From positions 868,001-932,000 of the forward strand of contig NZ_CP030059.1 in the NCBI RefSeq assembly GCF_015291745.1: a stretch of 64,000 bases of DNA, in the 5' to 3' direction. Source of the DNA: Bradyrhizobium sp. CCBAU 53351 (GTDB lineage Bacteria; Pseudomonadota; Alphaproteobacteria; Rhizobiales; Xanthobacteraceae). Below the pieces are notes generated by a model, which made no database searches, was not told where the DNA came from, and saw nothing but the letters and a program-made list of their open reading frames with translations. Made by a program: the position numbers and the translations under genes. Below are positions 15,187-22,401 of the stretch, piece after piece. Numbering within the stretch: position 1 is the first letter of the stretch; each line of letters begins with the position of its first letter.

Positions 15187-15733
15187 AGTGCAGCAGCTTC
15201 TCGGCCGATTTCGCCACCAGCTGCGATCGCTTGCGCGGGCCGCGCTCGACGAACAACAGGCTCTGGCCGAAGATGAAGCAGTAGAACAGGAAGGCCTGTG
15301 CCTCGGCCGCCTCGGCGTCGAGCCCGGTCGCGCGATAGAGCTCGGCCACGTGCTTGAGCCGCGCGGCATCGACGCTTGCCACGGCCGCCGCGGCGGTCTC
15401 GTCCGAGCGGGCCCATTGCCGGATCGCGAGCTCGATCGCCATGGCTTCCGGATTGAGCCGCTCCGAATAGAGCTGGATCACCGCCTTCAGCCGTTCGCGG
15501 GGCTCCTCGCCGTCGAGGCGCGTCTGCTGCGCGATCGACGCGGCGCGGCCCTCGCGCCAGCGCTGCAGCATGGCCTCGAGCAGCGCTGCGCGGTCGGCGA
15601 AGCGGCGGTAGAAGCCGCCCTTGGTGACGCCGAGATTCTTGGCGAGCACCTCGACCCTGACACCCTCGACCCCCGAGCGGGCGAGCTCGGCAAACCCAGC
15701 CTCGACCCAGACGTCGCCCCTGCCGTCGCTCAT
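15185..15733 (-). CDS. TetR/AcrR-family regulator
   Basis: This 182-residue repressor has the N-terminal helix-turn-helix: VEVLAKNLGVTKGGFYRRFADRAALLEAML at about residues 27-58. The C-terminal half is the variable ligand-binding domain. It is divergent from two thioesterases, with two copies of TGATACG-N4-CGTATCA-like sites between the starts. This makes it the likely repressor of the pair and of itself. An acyl or acyl-CoA ligand is only inferred. Confidence 0.85.
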   Translation of the reverse strand: MSDGRGDVWVEAGFAELARSGVEGVRVEVLAKNLGVTKGGFYRRFADRAALLEAMLQRWREGRAASIAQQTRLDGEEPRERLKAVIQLYSERLNPEAMAIELAIRQWARSDETAAAAVASVDAARLKHVAELYRATGLDAEAAEAQAFLFYCFIFGQSLLFVERGPRKRSQLVAKSAEKLLH

Positions 15734-15754
15734 GAAGTAGGCCTCTCGGATTCT

Positions 15755-15772
15755 TGATACGGTGCCGTATTG
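15755..15772. promoter_or_regulatory. Operator-like site 1 in the TetR/thioesterase intergenic region
   Basis: TGATACG-GTGC-CGTATTG has the same 7-4-7 layout as the perfect site at 15790-15807, with two mismatches in the right arm. It begins 22 bases upstream of the TetR start. Confidence 0.55.
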
Positions 15773-15789
15773 CTAACCCGCCGCCACCC

Positions 15790-15807
15790 TGATACGCTAC
15801 CGTATCA
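15790..15807. promoter_or_regulatory. Operator-like site 2, perfect palindrome
   Basis: TGATACG-CTAC-CGTATCA is an 18-bp perfect inverted repeat, 28 bases before the thioesterase start at 15835. With the nearby degenerate copy, its position suits repression of both divergent promoters by the TetR protein. Confidence 0.65.
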
Positions 15808-15834
15808 AAATCAAAAGACGCACGAGGGCAGGGA

Positions 15835-16269
15835 ATGGCGATGGAGCAGGAGGCAACCTATCGCGGGACGGTTTATCCGTGGCAGTGCGATCACGTCGGC
15901 CACATGAACATCATGTGGTATGTCGGCAAGTTCGACGAGGCCAACTGGAATCTGTTCGCGCGCCTCGGATTGACGCCGAGCCACCTGCGGTCCTCCGGCC
16001 GCGGCATGGCCGCCGTGCAGCAGAACATCGCCTACCGGCGCGAGCTGCTCGCCGGCGACATCGTCGAGATCCGCAGCCATCTGCTCGAGGTTCGCGACAA
16101 GTCGATCCGCTTCCGGCATGACATGACGAACGCCGAGACCGGCGAGATCGCCGCGATTTGCGAGATCACCGGCGTGCACATGGACCGGAGCCAGCGCAAA
16201 TCGGCGCCGTTCACCGATGCCGTCCGCGAGACCGCCTTGCGGCATCTCGCCGAGCCGGCCGAGGCTTGA
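15835..16269 (+). CDS. Acyl-CoA thioesterase, 4HBT/hot-dog fold
   Basis: This 144-residue protein starts TYRGTVYPWQCDHVGHMNIMWYVGKFDEA. The Asp in CDHVGHMN is the usual catalytic residue of 4-hydroxybenzoyl-CoA-type hot-dog thioesterases. These hydrolyse acyl-CoA esters, usually in the cytoplasm. AGGGCAGGGA precedes the ATG. It is followed after 3 bases by a second hot-dog thioesterase, so the two form an operon under the divergent TetR regulator. The substrate is unknown. Confidence 0.85.
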   Translation: MAMEQEATYRGTVYPWQCDHVGHMNIMWYVGKFDEANWNLFARLGLTPSHLRSSGRGMAAVQQNIAYRRELLAGDIVEIRSHLLEVRDKSIRFRHDMTNAETGEIAAICEITGVHMDRSQRKSAPFTDAVRETALRHLAEPAEA

Positions 16270-16272
16270 ACC

Positions 16273-16749
16273 ATGGCTGCGTTCGAGCCGAAGAACCCGG
16301 GCTATCGGGCAGCGGCCATCGCCATGTTCGATGCCCAGCCGGCGATGCACACCCTCGGCATCGTGATTGTCCGCCTTGCACCGGGCGAGGTCGAGCTGGC
16401 GATGCTGCATTCGCCTGCATTCACCCAGCAGAACGGCTTTGTTCACGCCGGCATCATCACCGCCGGGCTGGACAACGCCTGCGGCGCTGCCGCCTTCACC
16501 CTGATGCCGCGCGAGGCGGATATCCTCACCGTGGAGTTCAAGACCACGCTGCTGGCGCCGGCCCGGGGCGAGCGCTTCGTGTTCAAGGCCGAGGTCGTCA
16601 AGCCCGGCCGCACGCTGACCTTCTGCGAGGCCAGGGCATTCGCCGAGCATGACGGCAAGACCACGCCGATCGCCACGATGACCGCGACATTGATGGCAAT
16701 GCTTCCGCGCATTGCTGCCTCGCCCGCGCCGGCCCCGTCCGGCGCATAG
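16273..16749 (+). CDS. PaaI-family thioesterase
   Basis: This 158-residue protein contains SPAFTQQNGFVHAGIITAGLDNACG around residues 45-75, the active-site helix region of the PaaI-type hot-dog family, and a later VEFKTTLLAPARGERF strand pair. Such enzymes cleave aryl- or acyl-CoA. It is three bases after the first thioesterase and clearly in the same operon. Whether the two act on different substrates or form one complex is not known. Confidence 0.85.
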   Translation: MAAFEPKNPGYRAAAIAMFDAQPAMHTLGIVIVRLAPGEVELAMLHSPAFTQQNGFVHAGIITAGLDNACGAAAFTLMPREADILTVEFKTTLLAPARGERFVFKAEVVKPGRTLTFCEARAFAEHDGKTTPIATMTATLMAMLPRIAASPAPAPSGA

Positions 16750-16793
16750 CCGCAATTGACAAGCCTGCCGGCCCATCCCTTCATGCGGCGGTC

Positions 16794-17177
16794 ATGCTTG
16801 CAAGTCTCGGCCTCATCCTGCTGTGCCAATTGATCGGCGAAGCCGTCGTGCGCGGCCTCGGCCTGCCCCTGCCGGGCCCCGTGCTCGGCCTGCTGCTGCT
16901 CCTGGTCCTGCTGCTCGTGCGCGACCGGGTTGCGTTGATCGCGCGCGGGCCGCTCGGCGGCGACGGCGTGGAGACGACAAGCAAGGGCCTGCTTGCCCAT
17001 CTCTCGCTGCTGTTCGTGCCGGCCGGCGTCGGCGTGGTGCAGAAGCTCGATCTCCTCGCGGCCCACGGCATCGCCATCGTTCTGGTGCTCGCCCTCTCCG
17101 TGGTCGTCACGCTGCTTGCGACCGTGCTGACCTTTCGACTGGTCAGCCGCCTGTTGAAGCAACAGGACGCGCCATGA
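16794..17177 (+). CDS. lrgA: CidA/LrgA-family membrane protein
   Basis: This 127-residue protein is almost wholly hydrophobic, with about four helices. The conserved LGLPLPGPVLGLLLLLV segment around residue 22 and LLFVPAGVGVVQ around residue 74 mark the LrgA/CidA family. The family has been described as holin-like and, in some bacteria, as a pyruvate or small-molecule transporter subunit. It overlaps lrgB through ATGA, so the pair is coupled. Confidence 0.9.
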   Translation: MLASLGLILLCQLIGEAVVRGLGLPLPGPVLGLLLLLVLLLVRDRVALIARGPLGGDGVETTSKGLLAHLSLLFVPAGVGVVQKLDLLAAHGIAIVLVLALSVVVTLLATVLTFRLVSRLLKQQDAP

Positions 17178-17896
17178 GCGACAATCCGTTCTCGCTGTGG
17201 GTCTATCTCTCGCAGTCGCCGCTGCTCTGGCTGACCGTGACGCTGCTGGTCTATGCGGCCACGGATGCGGTGTCGCTGGCGACGCGGCGCCATCCGCTGG
17301 CCAATCCCGTGCTGCATGCGATGTGGATCATCGGCGCGTTCCTGCTGCTGACCGGCACCTCCTACACGACCTATTTTGCCGGCGCGCAATTCGTGCATTT
17401 CCTGCTCGGGCCTGCAACCGTCGCGCTCGCCGTGCCGCTCTACGAGAACCGCAAGCGCGTGGTCGCCTCCATCGTGCCGATGCTGGTGGCGCTGGTCGCG
17501 GGCTCGGTCACCGCCGTGGTGTCGGTGGTGCTGCTGGCCGAGCTTGCCGGCCTTCCCCGCGAGGTGGTGCTGTCGCTGGCGCCGAAATCGGTCACCGCGG
17601 GCGTTGCCATGGGCATCGCCGAATCCCTGCATGCCGATCCCTCGCTGGCGGCCGTCGCGGTGATCCTCACAGGCATCATGGGCGCCATCATCGTGACGCC
17701 GCTGATGAACCGCACCGGCATCACCGATTACCGTGCCCGCGGATTCGCAGCCGGCCTTGCGGCCCATGGCATCGGGACCGCGCGCGCGTTCCAGGTCGAC
17801 GAGATCGCGGGCGTGTTTTCGGGTATCGCCATGAGCTTGAACGCCTTGGTGACCTCGTTCCTGGTCCCCCTGGCCGTCACGCTGCTGGTGCGATGA
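17174..17896 (+). CDS. lrgB: LrgB-family membrane protein
   Basis: This 240-residue protein is polytopic, with about six to eight hydrophobic segments. The family signature is GPATVALAVPLYENRKRV near residue 78, and LAPKSVTAGVAMGIAESL follows in the middle. It is the usual partner of LrgA. ATG 17174 overlaps the lrgA stop by four bases. Roles in murein-hydrolase control or small-molecule export are known only for other species. Confidence 0.92.
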   Translation: MSDNPFSLWVYLSQSPLLWLTVTLLVYAATDAVSLATRRHPLANPVLHAMWIIGAFLLLTGTSYTTYFAGAQFVHFLLGPATVALAVPLYENRKRVVASIVPMLVALVAGSVTAVVSVVLLAELAGLPREVVLSLAPKSVTAGVAMGIAESLHADPSLAAVAVILTGIMGAIIVTPLMNRTGITDYRARGFAAGLAAHGIGTARAFQVDEIAGVFSGIAMSLNALVTSFLVPLAVTLLVR

Positions 17897-17983
17897 CATC
17901 GCCGCCGCGACACTCTATATGACCTGTAACAATTCCCACTCCCGAACCGTATCGACGGAGATGGGACCGAAACGGGACGAGAT

Positions 17984-18643
17984 ATGGCCGGATTCAAGAA
18001 CAAGGCATTTGAGCCGACGCGGCGCACGGCTCTGACGCTGATCGGGGCGAGCGCCCTTGCGGCGGGCGGGATCAACTCTGCGCTGGCAGCCGCTGGCGAC
18101 GACGAGGTGTTGACCGAAGCCAAGGTGCTGCGCGATCCCGATACGCCCGTCGCCGGCAATCCCGATGGCAACATCACCATCGTCGAATGGTCTGATTATA
18201 ATTGCCCCTATTGCCGCAAGCTCGAGCCCGAGCTGCGCCAGGTCGTTCAGGACGACGGCAAGGTGCGACTGGTGATGAAGGATTGGCCGATCCTCGGGCC
18301 GGTCTCGGTCACGGCGGCGCGGTCCGCGCTCGCGGCGAAATTCCAGGACAAGTATCATAAGGCCCATGACGCCATGATGGGCGTCAGCTCGCGCCTGACC
18401 GAGTCGCGCATCAACGAGCTGCTGGCGGCGGCCGGCGTCGACATGGACCGCCTGAAACGCGATCTTGCCGGCCGGGGCAGCGACATCGATGCGCTGCTCA
18501 AGCGCAACAACGAGCAGGCCGAGGCCTTCGGCTTCAACGGCACCCCGTCTTTCATCGTCGGCAAGTACCGTGTGCCCGGTGTGCTCAGCATGGCCGAGTT
18601 CGAGCAGGTCATCGCCGATGCCCGCAAGGCCAAGATGAACTGA
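17984..18643 (+). CDS. DsbA-family thiol:disulfide oxidoreductase
   Basis: This 219-residue protein has an N-terminal region with RR and a hydrophobic stretch (RRTALTLIGASALAAGG), a possible Tat-type or Sec signal. The thioredoxin-like domain has the active site NCPYCRK near residue 75. GFNGTPSFIVGKYRVPG near residue 185 holds the cis-proline loop of DsbA/DSBA_oxidored proteins. It probably acts on periplasmic thiols; its DsbB partner is inferred from the family, and the gene 12422-12961 is one candidate. Confidence 0.85.
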   Translation: MAGFKNKAFEPTRRTALTLIGASALAAGGINSALAAAGDDEVLTEAKVLRDPDTPVAGNPDGNITIVEWSDYNCPYCRKLEPELRQVVQDDGKVRLVMKDWPILGPVSVTAARSALAAKFQDKYHKAHDAMMGVSSRLTESRINELLAAAGVDMDRLKRDLAGRGSDIDALLKRNNEQAEAFGFNGTPSFIVGKYRVPGVLSMAEFEQVIADARKAKMN

Positions 18644-18690
18644 CGCGCACGGCGTCGATCGGCGCCGACACGTCGATCGCAGCCAACACA

Positions 18691-18723
18691 AAGGCGCCGC
18701 CGCGGTGTTCGCGACGGCGCCTT
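18691..18723. terminator. Bidirectional intrinsic terminator
   Basis: AAGGCGCCG pairs with CGGCGCCTT around CGCG-GTGTT-CGCG, a 9-bp plus 4-bp stem. It lies between the DsbA-like stop (18643) and the converging small gene's stop (18742). Confidence 0.75.
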
Positions 18724-18741
18724 GTTCATGATACGGCGTCG

Positions 18742-18948
18742 TTACTTCGACGAGATCCGGACCCAGTCCTTGTGCGCGCGATCGCGCAGCGCATCCCAAT
18801 CCGCCTTCGCCACGTCCCAGTTCACGATGGTGCGATTGGTGGTCGCGACCTGGCCGTTGGCGACGGACGACGTCTGCATGGAATCATAGACGTAGACGCC
18901 GCCCGCGAGCAGCAACGCGCCCAAAATCATCCCTAAAAACGTCTGCAT
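18742..18948 (-). CDS. Small single-pass membrane protein, 68 aa
   Basis: The protein begins with a hydrophobic segment, TFLGMILGALLLAGGVYVYD (residues 3-22), followed by a polar tail with VNWDVAKADWDALRDRAHKDWV. I do not recognise a family. GGAGGTT precedes the ATG closely. An EcfG-type promoter ends about 26 bases upstream, so it is a likely member of the general stress response. The function is unknown. Confidence 0.7.
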   Translation of the reverse strand: MQTFLGMILGALLLAGGVYVYDSMQTSSVANGQVATTNRTIVNWDVAKADWDALRDRAHKDWVRISSK

Positions 18949-18973
18949 TTGCGAACCTCCGATGACGGGCGAT

Positions 18974-18998
18974 AACGTCGGTGGGGCTGGACGGTTCC
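18974..18998 (-). promoter_or_regulatory. EcfG (sigma-EcfG) type promoter for the 68-aa protein
   Basis: On the minus strand the order is GGAAC (18998-18994), 16 bases, CGTT (18977-18974). This fits the GGAAC-N16/17-CGTT consensus of the alphaproteobacterial general stress sigma factor. The -10 element ends 26 bases before the start codon at 18948, a suitable distance. Confidence 0.7.
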
Positions 18999-19080
18999 GT
19001 GCTGGTCCCGGGGGAGTTCGGCCCGGATCGGCCCTACGGGGCGTGGATTAACGGAAGCAGGTTGGCTATATTTGAAATCA

Positions 19081-19395
19081 ATGACGAACGATGCATCCGC
19101 AAGCCTGATCGACAAGCTCGGTCGCAAGTACGTCTGGTGGCGACCGGTCGACGGATTGCCATTCTCCGAGGATCGCGTCGTCGCGCAGATCATGAACTTC
19201 GGCACATACGACGATATTCTCCAGCTGGAGGCCGCGCTGGGTACCGCCCGCCTCTCAGACATCATGCTTCACGCTGAGCCGGGTTGGTTCAACGATCGCT
19301 CCTGGGAATTTTGGCGCGGGCGCCTTTCCCTCGCAACGGGGACCGAGCTGCCGGACAAGGCCCCACGAAGAGCCTTCGATGCAGCAACGCTTTGA
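19081..19395 (+). CDS. Small partner protein of AbiEii-like nucleotidyltransferase, 104 aa
   Basis: This soluble protein contains LIDKLGRKYVWWRP, then VVAQIMNFGTYDDILQLEAALG and WFNDRSWEFWRGRLSLATG. A similar small protein commonly lies just before AbiEii-type nucleotidyltransferases in proteobacteria, and it may be a DUF6922-like antitoxin-like partner. It overlaps the next gene by 17 bases, indicating coupling. The DNA here is visibly less GC-rich than its neighbours. No helix-turn-helix is evident, so it is unlike the classical AbiEi antitoxin. Confidence 0.65.
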   Translation: MTNDASASLIDKLGRKYVWWRPVDGLPFSEDRVVAQIMNFGTYDDILQLEAALGTARLSDIMLHAEPGWFNDRSWEFWRGRLSLATGTELPDKAPRRAFDAATL

Positions 19396-20035
19396 GCCGA
19401 AACTGTCGATCTTGCCCGCCGCTCAACGCGAAATTTGGCCCCTGCTTGTCCCTTCACGGAAGTTGCAGCTTGTCCTCTACGGCGGAACTGCCGTTGCCCT
19501 TCAATTGGGGCACCGAGAGTCGCTCGATTTCGACTTCTTCTGCTCTGCTCCATTGGATAAGGACGAAGTCCGTGCGCAATTCGACTTCGTCAAGGGTGCG
19601 GCCATCCTTCATGATGCGCCCAATACACTGGTTGTCTCGACCACCATGCCCTCAGGCTCAGTGAAAGTCTCATTCTTCGGACGCATCGGCTTCGGTCGCA
19701 TCAACGACCCGATGCAAGTGGCTGATGGCACCATGTTTGTAGCATCGCTTGAGGACTTGCTGGCCACCAAGCTCGAGGCGACGCTCGACCGCGCCGAAGC
19801 CAAGGACTATCTGGACATTGCTGAAATGATCTCCGCGGGTGTGTCGTTGCCGCGCGGAATCTCGGCATTCCGGGAGATGTTTGGCGGCGAACCAGCGCAA
19901 GTGCTGCGCGCAATAGGTTTCTTCGAAGATGGAGATCTTCGAGCTCTGAGTGCGAGCGATCGCCGGATCCTGCGGGAGTCCCGAGATCGCGTAGGGGTGT
20001 TACCCGATGTGTCTCTCAAGCAGGGCTTATTGTGA
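19379..20035 (+). CDS. AbiEii/AbiGii-like nucleotidyltransferase (possible toxin)
   Basis: This 218-residue protein has LVLYGGTAVALQLGHRESLDFDFF near residues 31-54, the GG...DxD-type signature of the nucleotidyltransferase superfamily AbiEii group. A later EDLLATKLEATLDRAEAKDYLDI segment is also typical. In AbiE systems this enzyme is a toxin that modifies tRNA or other targets and is held in check by a partner. Here the partner is the small upstream protein. Function as toxin, defense or housekeeping is inferred. The start lies inside the previous gene. Confidence 0.75.
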   Translation: MQQRFEPKLSILPAAQREIWPLLVPSRKLQLVLYGGTAVALQLGHRESLDFDFFCSAPLDKDEVRAQFDFVKGAAILHDAPNTLVVSTTMPSGSVKVSFFGRIGFGRINDPMQVADGTMFVASLEDLLATKLEATLDRAEAKDYLDIAEMISAGVSLPRGISAFREMFGGEPAQVLRAIGFFEDGDLRALSASDRRILRESRDRVGVLPDVSLKQGLL

Positions 20036-20041
20036 TGACTG

Positions 20042-21112
20042 CTAAGCGGCATTCAGCCACTGCATCAGCGCCGCGTTGATCTCGCGCGGATAGGTGTGGC
20101 TGAGATCGTCGATCTCGCGATAGGTGACATCGGCGCCGGCGGCTGCGAGCGCCGCCTGCGTCTGGCGCGCTGTCTGCACGGGAAACATCCAGTCGAGCTT
20201 GCCGTGGGTGATGAAGATCGGCAGCCTCTGCAGGCGCGTGGCGTCCGCCATCTCCGCCATCAGCGGATGGAAGGTTGCCGAGACCGGGGCGAGATGGGTG
20301 AAGGGCGAAGCGGCTTCAAGCCCGCTCACGTAACAGAAGGTGCCGCCATCGCTCATTCCGGTCAGCAGCATGCGCGAGGCATCGACGGTCCAGCGGCTGC
20401 GCACGGCTTCGAGGATGCGCATGAGATTGGGCGTATCGGCATCATCGCCCATCAGCGCCCAGGTCGAGCCCATCGCGGTCGGCGCCACCAGGATCGCGCC
20501 GAGGCTGCGCGCATCGCGCAGCCAGCTCCACAGAAAACCGCGTCCGTTGCCGCTGCCGCCATGCAGCGCCATCACCAGCGGCATGGCGCGATCCTGCGTG
20601 TAATACTCGGGCACGTAGACCGAGAAGCCGCCGCGGCTGCCGGGCTCGTTGTGATCGTGCAAGATGCCGGTGTCTTCGCGCGTGCCGGCTTCGAGCCGGG
20701 ATAACAGGTCCGCATCGTCGCGATGGGCGGCGTTGAGGAAGAAGCTGCTTACCGGCGGAAACTGCGCCGCAAGGGGATAAAGCGCCTCCTGCGCGCGCGG
20801 CAGATGGCGCAGCGCGCGGAACACCGCGACGAGATCGCCATGGCCGCGCCCGACCTCACGGATGCCGGCAAAGGCGGCGAGCGTCTCGTCGCAGGCGCGA
20901 TTCAGTTGCGCGCGCAAGCCGGCGAACTGCTCCGGCCAATCCCCGATCGCAGCGCGTGCCGTCTGCAGCGCCTCGTCCGGCGTGCCGATTGCGTTCATGA
21001 CGGAGGCAAACGCCGGCGGATGCAGATTACGGGCAAAGAAGCCGAGCGCCTCCAGCGCGTTCAGCAGCGGCGGAAGCACGGCCACGATGTCGTCGATCAC
21101 GGCCTCGCTCAT
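20042..21112 (-). CDS. Alpha/beta hydrolase, phospholipase/carboxylesterase-like
   Basis: This 356-residue protein has an N-terminal helical part to about residue 150. A hydrolase domain follows with the oxyanion region LVMALHGGSGNGRG, the nucleophile elbow LTGMSDGGTF near residue 245, an acid in THGKLDWMFPV, and a His in DDLSHTYPREI. It resembles carboxylesterase and poly(3-hydroxybutyrate)-depolymerase-like enzymes. The substrate is unknown. It lies 34 bases before the HtrA-like gene's stop on the same strand and converges with the AbiEii-like gene. Confidence 0.75.
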   Translation of the reverse strand: MSEAVIDDIVAVLPPLLNALEALGFFARNLHPPAFASVMNAIGTPDEALQTARAAIGDWPEQFAGLRAQLNRACDETLAAFAGIREVGRGHGDLVAVFRALRHLPRAQEALYPLAAQFPPVSSFFLNAAHRDDADLLSRLEAGTREDTGILHDHNEPGSRGGFSVYVPEYYTQDRAMPLVMALHGGSGNGRGFLWSWLRDARSLGAILVAPTAMGSTWALMGDDADTPNLMRILEAVRSRWTVDASRMLLTGMSDGGTFCYVSGLEAASPFTHLAPVSATFHPLMAEMADATRLQRLPIFITHGKLDWMFPVQTARQTQAALAAAGADVTYREIDDLSHTYPREINAALMQWLNAA

Positions 21113-21146
21113 TGCAGCTTCCTTGGCGGCGTCCTTCAGCGGGGAG

Positions 21147-22118
21147 TCAATGCAGCTTCGGTGCCTTCAACAGCTTGAAGCGATCGGTCGAGGTCACCGT
21201 GACGTCGAAGGTGACGCCTTCGTGGTGCACGGTCAGCGGCACGTCGACACCGGCGGCGCCGAGCGACCACATCTTCTTGTAGAATTCGGTCTGGCTCGTG
21301 ACCTTGTCGCCGTCGACGGCGAGGATGACGTCGCCGGTCTTGAGCTCGGCGCGCGCGGCCGGGCCGTTGGCGGAGATTCCGATCACCACTACGCGGTTGT
21401 CGATGTCGGTCGAGAACAGCCCGAGCCATGGCCGCGCCGGCTTGTTGACGCGGCCGAACTTGCGCAGATCTTCCAGGATCGGCTTCAACAGGTCGATCGG
21501 CACGATCATGTTGACGTGCTCGGCCTTGCCGTCGCGTTCGCGATCCAGCTGAAGCGAGCCGATGCCGATCAACTCGCCGCGCTCGTTGAGCAGCGCGGTG
21601 CCACCCCAGTTCGGATGCGCGGGATAGGTGAAGATGGCTTCGTCCAGCAGGTATTCCCAATAGCCGGCGAATTCCTGCTTGGCCACGATCTGGCTCGCGA
21701 CGGAGCGCGTGCGGCCGCCGGTGCCGCCGACCACGACGCGGTCGCCGATTCGGGTTGCTGCCGAGTTGCCGAGCGGCAAGGGCTCGACGTCGAGCGCACC
21801 GAGCGCCTGCACGAGGCCGAAGCCGGTGACGGAATCGAAGCCGAGCGCATGCCCTTCGACCACCCGTCCGTCGGCGAGATGCAGCCACACCGATTCCGCC
21901 TCGGTGATGAGATAGCCGATGGTGAGCACGAGGCCGTCATCAATCACGACGCCGTTGCCCGCGCGTTCGGTGCCCAGCGTTTCGGCGCTGAAGGCGTCCG
22001 GCGGGATGATGGCGTGCAGGCCGACGACGGATGCGAGCGCGCGGTCGAGATCGAAACCGTAGTCGCTCGCACGCGGCTGATTGGCCGGCGGCACTCTCCA
22101 TTCGGTCAGGGTGGTCAT
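21147..22118 (-). CDS. HtrA/DegP-like protein with degenerate catalytic triad and PDZ domain
   Basis: This 323-residue protein has an S1C-protease-like domain followed by a PDZ domain (about 215-310; ISANGPAARAELKTGDVILAVDG). Compared with HtrA motifs, the His segment reads LTIGYLITEA (Tyr in place of His), the Asp segment DSVTGFGLV (no matching Asp) and the Ser segment PNWGGTAL (Trp in place of Ser). It is therefore most likely an inactive chaperone or scaffold. No signal peptide is seen. AGGAGAACTCC precedes ATG 22118, which is preferred over an upstream start. It lies upstream of the hydrolase on the same strand. Confidence 0.8.
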   Translation of the reverse strand: MTTLTEWRVPPANQPRASDYGFDLDRALASVVGLHAIIPPDAFSAETLGTERAGNGVVIDDGLVLTIGYLITEAESVWLHLADGRVVEGHALGFDSVTGFGLVQALGALDVEPLPLGNSAATRIGDRVVVGGTGGRTRSVASQIVAKQEFAGYWEYLLDEAIFTYPAHPNWGGTALLNERGELIGIGSLQLDRERDGKAEHVNMIVPIDLLKPILEDLRKFGRVNKPARPWLGLFSTDIDNRVVVIGISANGPAARAELKTGDVILAVDGDKVTSQTEFYKKMWSLGAAGVDVPLTVHHEGVTFDVTVTSTDRFKLLKAPKLH

Positions 22119-22401
22119 GGAGTTCTCCTGGCTGAGTGCATCGCTCCGGGATTGCTGCAGAGCGGCGCGCGACGCACGCATAATTTAGGCCGGGGGAGGC
22201 CGTCTTGAAAGCCTCGTTCCCCAACTATTCGTGAGAACGCCGCGTGAAATCTTCGAAAGGCGCGGGGAACGCGCACGGCGGCAGGCGTCCCCTCGATCCG
22301 GCACGTGCCGCATGGCTGGTGTCCGGCGAGGTGCTAGGCGCCGTGCAGTGAAGCTGCTAACCATTGCCGCTTCGTTTGACCAAGGGATCACGGATCGAAG
22401 C

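Noticed and set aside
22267..22292. GGAAC followed by GTCC before the M20 gene considered as an EcfG promoter
   Set aside because: The -10 element does not match CGTT at 16 or 17 bases spacing.
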